Shown piece by piece: positions 10,844 to 21,540 of a DNA stretch of 64,000 nucleotides. Both the position numbers and the translations under genes were made by a program. The stretch is taken from contig JAITYX010000052.1 in the NCBI GenBank assembly GCA_021018815.1, positions 3,214,501 through 3,278,500 of the forward strand. The letters run 5' to 3'. Source of the stretch: Talinum fruticosum (taxonomy: Eukaryota; Streptophyta; Magnoliopsida; Caryophyllales; Talinaceae). How positions within the stretch are numbered: position 1 is the first letter of the stretch; each line of letters starts with the position of its first letter. Under the pieces are notes generated by a model that did not search any database, was not told where the DNA came from, and saw nothing but the letters and a program-made list of their open reading frames with translations.

Positions 10844-13800
10844 CTAAACTCTATGAAGACCTAAACTCATCATATGAGTTTTGAACACATCTCTAGGAGT
10901 AGGTTTAGTCAAAGGATCAGCGATCATCTTGTTAGTAGATAAGTATTTGACAACAATCTCTTTCAACTTTATAGCGTTCCTCACAAAGTGATAACGCCTT
11001 TTAATATGCTTAGCCTTCCTATGAAACTTAGGATCCTTAGCATATTGAATGGCAGCAGTGTTATCGCACCACATCTCGACAGGATCGTCAACTTTAGGAG
11101 AAAGGTTGACATCCCGGAGAAAACTCCTTAGCCATATTGCCTCCCGAGCGGCAAGGCAACTAGCGACATATTCCGCTTCCATAGTTGACAGGGCTATGCG
11201 GTCTTGCTTCTTACTGCACCAAGATATGGCTCCCCACCAAGGGTGAAAACGTATCCCGAGGTTGACTTGGACTCATCCAGGTCACCACCCCAATCTGCAT
11301 CCGAGTATCCCCTCGGCTTTAGGTCCCCTCCTTGATAACAAAGTACCAAGTCGGTAGTTCCACGAAGATAGCGCATTATTCTTTTGACAGCTTGCCAATG
11401 AGCAAGTCCCGGGTTATTTTGGTAACGACTCACCAATCCAACCGCGAAGCAAATGTCGAGCCGTGTACATAACATGGCATACATTAAGCTTCCTATCGCA
11501 CTAGCGTAGGGAACACTACTCATATTCTCGCTTTTCTTTATCTGTTTTAGGACATTGCTCATGACTTAAAGTAAGACCCTTATCGATCGGAGTGTCAACG
11601 GGTTTGGAATTTTGCATCCGAAAACGTTCCAGGACTTTCTCGATATATGCCTTCGACATAAACCAAGAAGCTTTTTAGAACGGTTTCGATTATTTCCACA
11701 CCAAGGACATACATGGCTTCACCCATGTCTTTCATCTCGAAGACGGAAGATAACCACTTCTTAGTGGCGTTGATCATTTCCAGGTTGTTTCCAGCCGGTA
11801 GTATGTCATCAACGTACAATGTAAGGAACATAATCCCTACTGTCGTCCTCTTGACATATACACAATGGTCTTCCGAAACCATGGTTAAGCCATACGAAGT
11901 AATAGCTTCATGGAATCTAAAGTACCATGATCCGGAAGACTGTTTAAGACCGTATATGGATCTTTTAAGACGACAAACTTTGTCCTCTTGTCCTTTTGAT
12001 ACGAAACCAATAGGTTGATCCATATAAATCTCCTCCTCCAGATTACCATTGAGGAAGGCAGTCTTTACATCCATCCGGACTAACTCCAAGTCCAAATGAG
12101 CAACCAGGGCTAGAAGTAGGTGAATAGAGGTCATTCTCACCACAGGAGAAAAAGTCTCTTCATAATCTACACCTTCAACTTGTGTAAATCCTTTCGCCAC
12201 TAATCGGGCCTTGAACTTATCAATTGATCCATCTGCTCGACGTTTAACCTTGAAAACCCACTTGTTTCCAATGGCTTTACGTGCTGGGAGGAAGATCAAC
12301 CAGTTCCCAAACTTCATTCTTTGCCATTGAGTCCAACTCATCTCTCATGGCTTCCATCCATTCTGTATGGTTTGGTGAGTTTATAGCCTCTTCATAAGAG
12401 GTTGGCTCTTCTATTTCCAAAGGCATACAAAAGAAGATATCCTCTTCGATTTGAAAAATCGTCAGGGAACTTTTCCTCGTTCGCTCCTTCGAATGATTTT
12501 AGGACTTGGTTCTTTTGTCTTACTAGGCTCGGGATCCCTCCCCTTTTCCTTTGAGGTGTGGGACTCCGAGTAATAGGAGAATCTCTCCCACTAATCCCTT
12601 GGGATGTGGATGAAGGTTCTCGAGAAAGAGGACTCGACCTCGTGATTAGGAACTGGAGATTGAGGACGTTCCTCATTCTCTTGTTGGATCTCCTGTGTAG
12701 ACACATTTCCATCATTAGAGATGGTAGGACCACTCCCACTATCTCTATTGTCCGGAAAACTATTATCCTCGGTGACACGATGGGTGTACGAATCCTCCCC
12801 TCACCGAGAGATAATTGTTGTAACTCATACAACTCTAAGTCCTTTTTAATTTCACCAATACTTGGGAACTCATCCTCAATAAAATCGATATTTCGGGATT
12901 CTATTTCCTTCATGCCGCCAGTTGGATGTTCTCCATACATGACATATCCTTTTGAATTTTCCGGATACACGATGAACACCATTTTTGTAGCTCTAGGACC
13001 AATTTTCCCATGTGGGTGAGTTGGGTTGTGCACATAGCCAGCCGAACCCCACGGGCGTAAATGGTCCAAGATGGGCTTTCTACCATTCCATAACTCATAT
13101 GGAGTGATCGAAACACTCTTACTAGGCACTTGGTTCAGGATGTAAGTTGCCGTAAGCAACGCATCCCCCAAAACTAATTGGCAAATTAGCTTGGGCCATC
13201 ATTGTCCCGACCATGTCAAGTAATGTTCGATTCAGTCGCTCGGCAACTCCATTTTGTTGAGGAGTGCCTGGAATCGTGAGTTGCCTGCGTATGCCCTTTT
13301 CCTCACAAAACCCTTTGAACATATCGAAAGGTATTCATGACCACGATCGGTGCGAAGAGACTTCACTCTACGCTCCAATTTGTTTTCTACTTCCGCTACG
13401 AAGCGTTTGAACACATCTAAAGCTTCATAACGGTGTGATAAAAGGTACACATACCCATATCGTGAATAGTCGTCTATCAAAGTGAGAAAATAACTAGCAC
13501 CATGACGTGCTTTGACATTCATAGGTCCACATATGTCGGAGTGAATAAGTTCTAAGGGATGTGACGCCCTAGAAGCCTTACCAAAAGGCTTTTTGGTCGC
13601 CTTACCAGCTAAGCATGACTCACATCTACGCAACCTAACCTTAGTGAGTCGGTCTAGAAGACCTTCTTTTGCTAGTCTAGTCATTCTATCTTGGCCAATA
13701 TGACCAAGTCTTGCATGCCATTTAACAGATTCATAATTGGAATCAACAAATGAAACTAATGCGGAATTATCATAGCAAACGTCTAAATCCAAAACAGGGA

Positions 13801-14218
13801 AATTGTTTTGAAAACTAGCATGGCCAAACAAATTGCCACCATAATAAATCTCTAAACCATCTTCTTTTGAAACAAACTGAAAACCTACTTTAACTAAGGA
13901 GACAAATGAAATAAGGGAACATTGCACCCCAGGCGCGTAGAGAGCATTTAGTAGGAGTAACTTAGTTCCTCCACGTAGCTTGAGCTGATACGTTCCCACA
14001 CCGAGAACGTCTTCAATCGTGCCATTCCCTAATGTCACGGTTTGTATGCCCACCGGATAAGGGTGAAACTCTACAAACCCAGCTCGGTCTTGAACTATGT
14101 GCTTGCTTGCTCCCGAGTCTACAATCCAATTAGGAAGAGAGTTAGCAACTAATGCATGGGAACAAACAAATAATTCAGAGACTTTAATGGAGGGGTCACC
14201 TTTTGAGGCTCGGGACAA
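10844..14218 (-). pseudogene. Copia pol: protease, integrase, reverse transcriptase, RNase H (frameshifted)
   Basis: Minus-strand domains occur in Copia order. Aspartic protease: NWIVDSGASKHIV, active Asp near 14119. Integrase: LELIHSDICGP, then TDRGHEY and TPQQNGVAERLNRTLL near 13230-13280, giving the D, D and E residues. Reverse transcriptase: 12341-11595, with KARLVAKGFTQVEGVDYEET, VKTAFLNG and the catalytic YVDD at about 11816-11805. RNase H: 11562-10844, with DADWGGD and MEAEYVA, ending SLGLHRV before the stop. The frame shifts near 13320-13230, 13170-13120, 12400-12340, 11595-11560 and 11194-11182, mostly by one base. Each piece is otherwise well conserved, so the element died recently or the shifts are sequencing errors. 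Confidence 0.85.
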
Positions 14219-15078
14219 TCCCTAGCATAGTGACCCTTCTTTCCACAATTATAACACTTCACACGTGTCATATTTTTCTCTTTGTTGCCCTTAGCCTTAT
14301 GCTTGTTTCTTGGCATTTCCACCTGCAGGCCCAGGTTTCTTAGAGGGATGAGAACTTTTCTTCTTCCCTCGTTTAAACTTGTTGCCTTTAGGTTTGTTTC
14401 CTTTAGCAACTAATGCAGCGAGAACGGGAGCAGTAGCATGTGACTTCATGCGGTCTTCTTCGAGCTCAAGATGACGAACAATATCGTCCACGATCCGGAG
14501 GTGATCACTATGCACCATCGGGGTCTTGAACGTTTTCCAAGGATCCTCGGATGGGATAGCACGAATCACATTCGTGACTTGATCACGCTCGAGAGATCTC
14601 GATCCCTCCAGCCTTAAGATCACGAACCATTGCACTCAATGTTCGTATATGTTCGATTATACTATGCTCCGGGCCAAAAGTGTATTGCATCCACGTAAGA
14701 TGCAATTTGGCGGAGCTTAGTAGCGAAGTTTGCCCGAACTTGATCTTAAGTTGATCCCACATATCTTTAGTCGTGGGATAGTTCTCGAACTCACCGATTA
14801 AGTCATCATGCATAAGGTTCGATAAGGCATACTCGCGTCGAGCGGTCCTTTTTGAACCACTATCCTGATATGCTTTCAAATCCTTCGATACTCGTGCGGA
14901 ACTAGTATCAACATCCTTGTCATCTTTATCCTTAGTAGCAGGGGATACATTTTGGCGGTCAAGAACTCTAGTAGTTCTCGCTCATTCGAAGGAACCGAAC
15001 CCTCCGATGCCAAATATCATAGTTGGACCCTACCAACTTTTCGATCAAGGCCATATCGGTCATAGGTTTCGTTGTCAT
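14150..15078 (-). pseudogene. Copia gag: nucleocapsid precursor (frameshifted)
   Basis: Gag packages the element RNA. The likely start is ATG at 15078-15076 (MTTKPMTDMALIEKLVGSNY, then DIWHRRV), the usual Copia gag opening with its conserved Trp. Frames then break and resume at 14879 (UBN2-type gag: EYALSNLMHDDLIGEFENYP, DMWDQLKIKFGQ), shift near 14630 and 14340, and end in a zinc knuckle CYNCGKKGHYARDC at about 14256-14215, complete in its C-C-H-C ligands. The first 80 or so bases of gag are repeated at 17106-17195 by the leader duplication. Confidence 0.8.
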
Positions 15079-15978
15079 ATCTACAAATAAAAAAATTGGA
15101 CATTTAGGCACATCTTAAAACAATTAAAATTTTCACAAAAATTCTTTACTCAAGTCATATGATCGAAAATTTTGCTAAGCTCATAATCATCACATATGAA
15201 ATGAACTAGAAATTTTAGAAAAATTAATTGACACTTTAATTCCATAGAAAACATATTCATATGAATTTTAACATTAAACGGATTAACATTGAACTTTACA
15301 TACCACAAAGGTAGTTAAGATGTAAAACTAATTTACATGAAAAAATGTACGTGATATTATTAATTCGTATGAAACATATTCATATTAATTCTAAAAACTA
15401 ATTTACAGATAATATCACTTAACTCATACTATATAAAAACTAATTTTATAATTAATATGATTTCATGAAACAAATTCATATGTAGAGCAAAGCTATTGCC
15501 TTTTATAAAACTAATTTATATAACACTATATTAAACACATTTATATAATGTTTATGCTGATTTTCCATCTTTGAAACATGTAATACGAAATTACATATAT
15601 TAAACAAATAACATGCCAAAAATCAAATAATTATATAAAACACAATTATATAATTTACATAATATGAAACAGATTCATAAAAAATTAACCGATTAAAAAT
15701 AATTTACATAAAATTATAAATCAGGTTAATATTAATTTAAATTTACACAAAATAAAAATTAAAAATATGTACTAAACATATTAATTTATCAGCATGGTAA
15801 TTAGTTTAATAATGTGGACCGCGAAGCGACGTGCCTCGGTAGAAAGAAAAAAACAAGGACAGGGAAAAAATGAAAGCCTCGGGAACGAAATGAACTTTTA
15901 GGACTTGGTAAAAAATTAAAGGAAGGGCACGCTTTGCCATTACTTTACGCCAGCCCTTGATTACTCACGCTCATTTAT

Positions 15979-16453
15979 TCAAACGACTTCATTTATCCAG
16001 CTCTGTCCTCTCTCCCTCTCGGTCTCTCTGTCCTCTCGGTCTCTCGACCGAGGGTCTCTCTCCCTTACTTCATCTCCTCCGTGAGTAGCCATGGCTACGA
16101 GAGGAAAGCTTCGACTTGTTTCCACTAAGTCCGGCGACACCAAGCAAAGGCCACGACCTTTTCGTTTTCCGGCGTCCAAAAAACACCCAAATGATGTAAT
16201 TCCGCCCTTCTCCGTCGAGCCAAAAATCGAGACCCACAAGCCTCGTCCTTCCTTTTTCGACAAAAATACTACCGGCATGATGTAGATCGGCCGCCAAGCA
16301 ACCGATTAACACCAATCTCGAGAGGTGGTGGTTACGGCGTGGTGGCGCGTGACCCACACGCGCCACCGCCGGGCTATTTTCACAAAGAAAAAAAGGTTGA
16401 TGGACGTATATCAGCGGCGGAGAAGCTAAGAGAGAGGAAGATCTAATCCTCAC
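15979..16453 (-). other. GC-rich leader segment with open frames on both strands
   Basis: Within the Copia leader, 15960-16800 is markedly more GC-rich than the AT-rich 15080-15830. It has a 127-residue minus-strand frame (16453-16070) and a 64-residue + strand frame (16091-16285), both repeated unchanged at 18569-18186 and 18207-18401. I recognise neither. Conservation between copies only reflects the recent duplication. The sense frame might be an extra leader ORF or captured host sequence. Confidence 0.3.
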
Positions 16454-16827
16454 GGCGGCGCATGTCGGTACGTGCCACCCTCTCCTGGCGGTCCGATGGG
16501 TTAGTCCGATTGCCTAACCTCCTTTTCTAATTTTTTTTTTTTAATTTATTTGGGTCGTAGAGGCCGGACCGGGTAGTTTTTGCGTTGGGCCACTAATGGC
16601 CATGCCGCGGTCGCCGCCGTCGCCGCCGAGGCGATTGGCGGTTTATTCTATGGTCGTCAAGAGGGAGGGGCGCCACAGAGGCGATGGTTCGGTAGTGACA
16701 GAGAGTCCGAGTCGGGGAGGTTTAACGCAGTGTTAATTAAACGGGATTCAAATTTGTACTTAACAAATTGTGCGGCCTAAACTAATCGGGCTAATGACTA
16801 ATCGGGGCTAGGAACTAGGCATCCAAA

Positions 16828-16838
16828 GCTCGATACCA
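16828..16838 (-). other. Second (internal) Copia primer binding site
   Basis: The minus strand reads TGGTATCGAGC directly after the internal partial LTR. It is one base short of the copy at 18940-18951. It is complementary in type to the 3' end of initiator methionine tRNA (usual form TGGTATCAGAGC). Confidence 0.7.
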
Positions 16839-16841
16839 CTC

Positions 16842-17107
16842 TGTAGGTATATATGTAAATAAGGACTAACCTTAGTAGTTGCGGAAGCGAATAGATCGAT
16901 CGCCGTTCGATAGCCCACAAGTCGATTCCCGAGTCACGAACCCTCTAATTCAGGTTGTACTCGAAGTCCGGTTCGGTGTCGTCCGGAACAGATATATCCG
17001 GCGTCTACTAGAGTCGCCGGAAACAGATCACGTATCAAACCCGAGACCCTTAGATGGTCGGTCTAACGAGTGAGGGAGATTAGAGGATTTCTAGAGAGAA
17101 TCCGAGA
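16842..17107 (-). repeat. Internal partial LTR (266 bp)
   Basis: This matches the last 266 bp (transcription sense) of the flanking LTRs, from the TGTAGG end to ATCCGAGA. Its presence in the middle of the leader is not normal LTR retrotransposon structure and marks the duplication junction. Confidence 0.9.
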
Positions 17108-18953
17108 ACCGAACCCTCCGATGCCAAATATCATAGTTGGACCCTACCAACTTTTCGATCAAGGCCATATCGAGTCATAGGTTTCGTTGTCATATCTACA
17201 AATAAAAAAATTGGACATTTAGGCACATCTTAAAACAATTAAAATTTTCACAAAAATTCTTTACTCAAGTCATATGATCGAAAATTTTGCTAAGCTCATA
17301 ATCATCACATATGAAATGAACTAGAAATTTTAGAAAAATTAATTGACACTTTAATTCCATAGAAAACATATTCATATGAATTTTAACATTAAACGGATTA
17401 ACATTGAACTTTACATACCACAAAGGTAGTTAAGATGTAAAACTAATTTACATGAAAAAATGTACGTGATATTATTAATTCGTATGAAACATATTCATAT
17501 TAATTCTAAAAACTAATTTACAGATAATATCACTTAACTCATACTATATAAAAACTAATTTTATAATTAATATGATTTCATGAAACAAATTCATATGTAG
17601 AGCAAAGCTATTGCCTTTTATAAAACTAATTTATATAACACTATATTAAACACATTTATATAATGTTTATGCTGATTTTCCATCTTTGAAACATGTAATA
17701 CGAAATTACATATATTAAACAAATAACATGCCAAAAATCAAATAATTATATAAAACACAATTATATAATTTACATAATATGAAACAGATTCATAAAAAAT
17801 TAACCGATTAAAAATAATTTACATAAAATTATAAATCGGGTTAATATTAATTTAAATTTACACAAAATAAAAATTAAAAATATGTACTAAACATATTAAT
17901 TTATCAGCATGGTAATTAGTTTAATAATGTGGACCGCGAAGCGACGTGCCTCGGTAGAAAGAAAAAAACAAGGACAGGGAAAAAATGAAAGCCTCGGGAA
18001 CGAAATGAACTTTTAGGACTTGGTAAAAAATTAAAGGAAGGGCACGCTTTGCCATTACTTTACGCCAGCCCTTGATTACTCACGCTCATTTATTCAAACA
18101 GCTTCATTTATCCAGCTCTGTCCTCTCTCCCTCTCGGTCTCTCTGTCCTCTCGGTCTCTCCGACCGAGGGTCTCTCTCCCTTACTTCATCTCCTCCGTGA
18201 GTAGCCATGGCTACGAGAGGAAAGCTTCGACTTGTTTCCACTAAGTCCGGCGACACCAAGCAAAGGCCACGACCTTTTCGTTTTCCGGCGTCCAAAAAAC
18301 ACCCAAATGATGTAATTCCGCCCTTCTCCGTCGAGCCAAAAATCGAGACCCACAAGCCTCGTCCTTCCTTTTTCGACAAAAATACTACCGGCATGATGTA
18401 GATCGGCCGCCAAGCAACCGATTAACACCAATCTCGAGAGGTGGTGGTTACGGCGTGGTGGCGCGTGACCCACACGCGCCACCGCCGGGCTATTTTCACA
18501 AAGAAAAAAAGGTTGATGGACGTATATCAGCGGCGGAGAAGCTAAGAGAGAGGAAGATCTAATCCTCACGGCGGCGCATGTCGGTACGTGCCACCCTCTC
18601 CTGGCGGTCCGATGGGTTAGTCCGATTGCCTAACCTCCTTTTCTAATTTTTTTTTTTAATTTATTTGGGTCGTAGAGGCCGGACCGGGTAGTTTTGCGTT
18701 GGGCCACTAATGGCCATGCCGCGGTCGCCGCCGTCGCCGCCGAGGCGATTGGCGGTTTATTCTATGGTCGTCAAGAGGGAGGGGCGCCACGAGGCGATGG
18801 TTCGGTAGTGACGAGAGTCCGAGTCGGGGAGGTTTAACGCAGTGTTAATTAAACGGGATTCAAATTTGTACTTAACAAATTGTGCGGCCTAAACTAATCG
18901 GGCTAATGACTAATCGGGGCTAGGAACTAGGCATCCAAAGCTCCGATACCACT
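17106..18953 (-). repeat. Tandem duplication, copy 2: gag start, leader, primer site
   Basis: This second copy of 14992-16841 abuts the full 5' LTR. Differences from copy 1 are almost all one-base indels or swaps in C-G contexts, plus homopolymer length changes (see findings). It is the copy next to the full LTR, so it is the one expected to prime reverse transcription. Confidence 0.9.
18940..18951 (-). other. Copia primer binding site (initiator tRNA-Met type)
   Basis: The minus strand reads TGGTATCGGAGC, starting two bases inside the LTR. It matches the common plant initiator tRNA-Met primer site TGGTATCAGAGC at 11 of 12 positions. Confidence 0.8.
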
Positions 18954-19448
18954 CGTAGGTATATATGTAAATAAGGACTAACCTTAGTAGTTGCGGAAGC
19001 GAATAGATCGACCGCCGTTCGATAGCCCACAAGTCGATTCCCGAGTCACGAACCCTCTAATTCCGGTTGTACTCCGAAGTCCGGTTCGGTGTCGTCCGGA
19101 ACAGTATATCCGGCGTCTACTAGAGTCGCCGGAAACAGATCACGTATCAAACCCGAGACCCTTAGATGGTCGGTCTAACAGTGAGGGAGATTAGAGGATT
19201 TCTAGAGAGAATCCGAGAGAAGCAACCAATGCTGTGTTTTGTCTTTCTCGTATTCGCGTACCTACTCGTATGTCCCATTACAGATTAAATAGGAGCATCC
19301 GCTCCTATCCTTATTGTTAAGAAGTTGAGACCATCTCAACTTCATCACGCCATCCCACTTATCCAGGAACCTTTCCTGGATAAGGAGGGAGACTAATTAA
19401 GCGGAATTTAACGGGCCTAAGTGGCCGTTTTATGAACCTCGTCCAACG
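18954..19448 (-). repeat. 5' LTR of the Copia element
   Basis: At 495 bp it matches the 3' LTR at 9327-9822. On the minus strand it starts CGTTGGACGAGG, probably a changed form of the usual TGTTGG start. The base after its + strand end begins TAATC, the likely target duplication. Confidence 0.9.
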
Positions 19449-20095
19449 TAATCAAATGACAAGTGAAAGATACGATTTTATATGAGATTTGTATTTATAC
19501 ACCTGGTACAATTGATAAATATCGATAATAAATTTAAGTAATAAAGAAGATGAACGTCGGAAATTATGGAGGGGAACGACATTCTTTTTCACCGGAAACA
19601 ATGGAGTTTGTAGCCTTCATCCGAAAAATGGAAGGTATAGGATTGCTTCTTTTTTTTTGTCAAATTCCTTTTTATTTTTCTATCCCATTAACTTTCCTTT
19701 TTAATGAACGGAATTTATGGAAGGAAAAACCAAATAATTCCTTCAGTAACTTTATTCCATATTTAAAATTATTTTATTCATTTTTTAAAATAAATTTTAA
19801 CGATAATAAAGGTTGAAAAAATGAATAGTTATGATAAAAAAGTGATATATATATGGTTTAGATTTCGTTAATTATGATGATTATCATATAATGACAACCA
19901 GTATAACTACATCCTTTTACATATTTGTTGATATTCTTATTCCTTTTTAACTTAAAATCGTACAATTGTACCTGACCTACCTACTAAGATAAGTCAAAAG
20001 ATATCATACAATAGTGGCGATGATCATCTTGTGATCGACAAGGCCTCGATGTATGCTACCGACCATCTAAACAATGGTCGAATGTATGAATGCAG
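19449..20095. other. Upstream flank of pseudogene B, weak trace of exon 1
   Basis: This AT-rich stretch has no clear exon 1. At 19550-19640 the frame MNVGNYGGERHSFSPETMEF, ending MEGIG just before 19645, loosely recalls the gene D exon 1 layout (GGNSNRRWSLEGM...GTKGIG). It lacks the TGG cofactor motif and has no GT donor. It may be a badly decayed exon 1 or chance. Confidence 0.25.
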
Positions 20096-20669
20096 GCATG
20101 ATATAGTGGAGGAATTTGCGAGGCTCGGAGCAACAGTCCATACATGCGCTCGTAATGAGGCTGATCTTGATGCCTGTTTATCAGATTGGAAGGCGAAAGG
20201 TTTTCTTGTTAGTGGCTCGGTTTGTGATGTTACTTCTCGACCTCAACGAGAGAAGCTAATGAAGACCGTCAGCTCCACCTTCAATGGAAAACTAAACATA
20301 CTTGTAAGGTCTTCTCTTGCATGCTTAGACCTGGGCCTCCTCACATTTTAAATGCCAAATACAAACTGTATTATTTTTCCAGTGCTGCGAAACACATACA
20401 GTTTTAACGTTAAGTTTTTTGGACAAATTGTTGTTAATTTGGGTTTTTGGTGAACAATGCCGGTGGATCTATATCCAAAGAAGCAGTGAATTACACAGCA
20501 GAAGATTTCTCAAATGTAATGCCACTCAACTTCGAGTCGGCTTTCCATCTCTCCCAACTTGCTCATCCTATGTTGTTGAAGGCCTCAGGGGAAGCCAACA
20601 TCATCTTCGTTTCATCTATTGCTAGTTTCTGTGCAGTTAGAGCCAGCATTATTTATGGACCTGCAAAAG
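20096..20669 (+). pseudogene. Gene B: dead tropinone-reductase-like SDR copy (exons 2-3 only)
   Basis: Exon 2 is 20096-20303 (208 bp, acceptor AG at 20094-20095, donor GTAAGG). It reads [20 protein letters not shown], with the Arg that favours NADPH in this family, then [20 protein letters not shown] and [10 protein letters not shown]. Exon 3 would be 20450-20669: VNNAGG, YTAEDFSNVMPLNFES, the catalytic Ser in VSSIAS, and YGPAK as the YxxxK site. Both frames are open, but the acceptor before exon 3 reads TTTTTGG instead of AG, and the donor after it reads AAAAG-TTATG instead of GT. No exon 1 and no exon 4 or 5 follow. Exon 3 has one extra codon (MLLKAS for MLKAS). The sites and exons are lost while the frame is intact, so the gene died recently. 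Confidence 0.85.
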
Positions 20670-21540
20670 TTATGTATAGACTATGGAGAACTTCAATTCG
20701 GTCCAATTTTTTTAATAAAGAATAAATTCATTAATTAAAAGTCATATAACACTTTCAATAGATATTATATTTAAACAATATAAATCTAAGATGGTAAAAT
20801 ACTTCTCCAGGTCAAGAAAACTAATTGCTAACATACTGATTACTAGTCTTCCTTAATTTTATGTTTCTTACTCTGCAACCTTTAATCAAGTATAGTTTCT
20901 CTATTGAAAAGACTAACCTGTCCGAAATTTTACTACATTTAACAAATGAATTCAGGTACAATTTAGGCAAAACTTTTATGAGAAGAGTTGCCTAATCCTA
21001 TTGCACATCCTATATATCATTTAACATGTGAAAAAAAAAAAGAATCCTAGTTTAAATCAAGTTACAATGCCAAATTTAGCCACGCTCTAGTTGATGACAT
21101 TACTGTAGACCTTGAGTTAGGTTTGTCATTCTAATGGGTGTATATTAAGTTTTCTATAAGAAAACCTTACTTAAGATACAGTGTAAAATGGGTATTTTAA
21201 GGGTGATTTTTAATGCTTTTTTCGTAATAATGAAGTATTTAATTTGGATGACTGAGTAGAAGCCACATTTAAATACGTTATTAATCACCCAATTATTTCT
21301 AAAAATTCATTGCTCAAGTTGTCCATCTCGTATACAACATTTCGATGAGATCATCTCACATAAGCATTTGTGTTGTATTACTAATAAATTTGTCTTAAAG
21401 TTGGGTTTACAATGGGTGTAAAGTTGTGGTCATTCTTGGGTTTGATCAGTTTCATTTTGTTGTGGGGTCATTCAGGTAATGTGAACTCGTACATGTCACT
21501 ATACAACTTTGATTTGTGATCAATTCTATCTTGGCTATTA
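20670..21540. other. AT-rich spacer, nothing recognised
   Basis: No exon of gene B, no ORF of note and no transposon terminus was recognised. Exons 4 and 5 expected here are absent. Confidence 0.4.

Larger units (their letters stand above)
14992..17105 (-). repeat. Tandem duplication, copy 1: gag start, leader, primer site, partial LTR
   Basis: 14992-16841 is repeated almost exactly at 17106-18953. The unit, about 2.1 kb, holds the first bases of gag, the 1.75 kb leader, the primer binding site and 266 bp of LTR. The junction at 17104-17108 joins an LTR break (ATCCGAGA) to the gag break (GAACCGAACC) with about 2 bp of shared sequence. About 700 bp of the AT-rich part is identical in both copies apart from one base. 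Confidence 0.9.
9327..19448 (-). mobile_element. Near-complete Copia LTR retrotransposon with duplicated leader
   Basis: In transcription order (minus strand) the parts are: 5' LTR 19448-18954; primer binding site 18951-18940; a 1.85 kb leader; a partial LTR 17107-16842; a second primer binding site and leader; gag from 15078; pol ending at 10844; about 1.0 kb of 3' non-coding sequence; a purine tract near 9831-9822; and the 3' LTR 9822-9327. Target duplication is likely: GAATC before 9327 and TAATC after 19448. The LTRs are about 495 bp and almost identical, so the insertion looks young. The gag-pol frame is broken by several one-base shifts. It lies between genes A and B. Confidence 0.88.

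Noticed and set aside
16091..16285. 64-residue frame repeated unchanged at 18207-18401 as a conserved gene
   Set aside because: The identity comes from the recent tandem duplication of the Copia leader, so it is not evidence of selection. The frame is antisense to the element.
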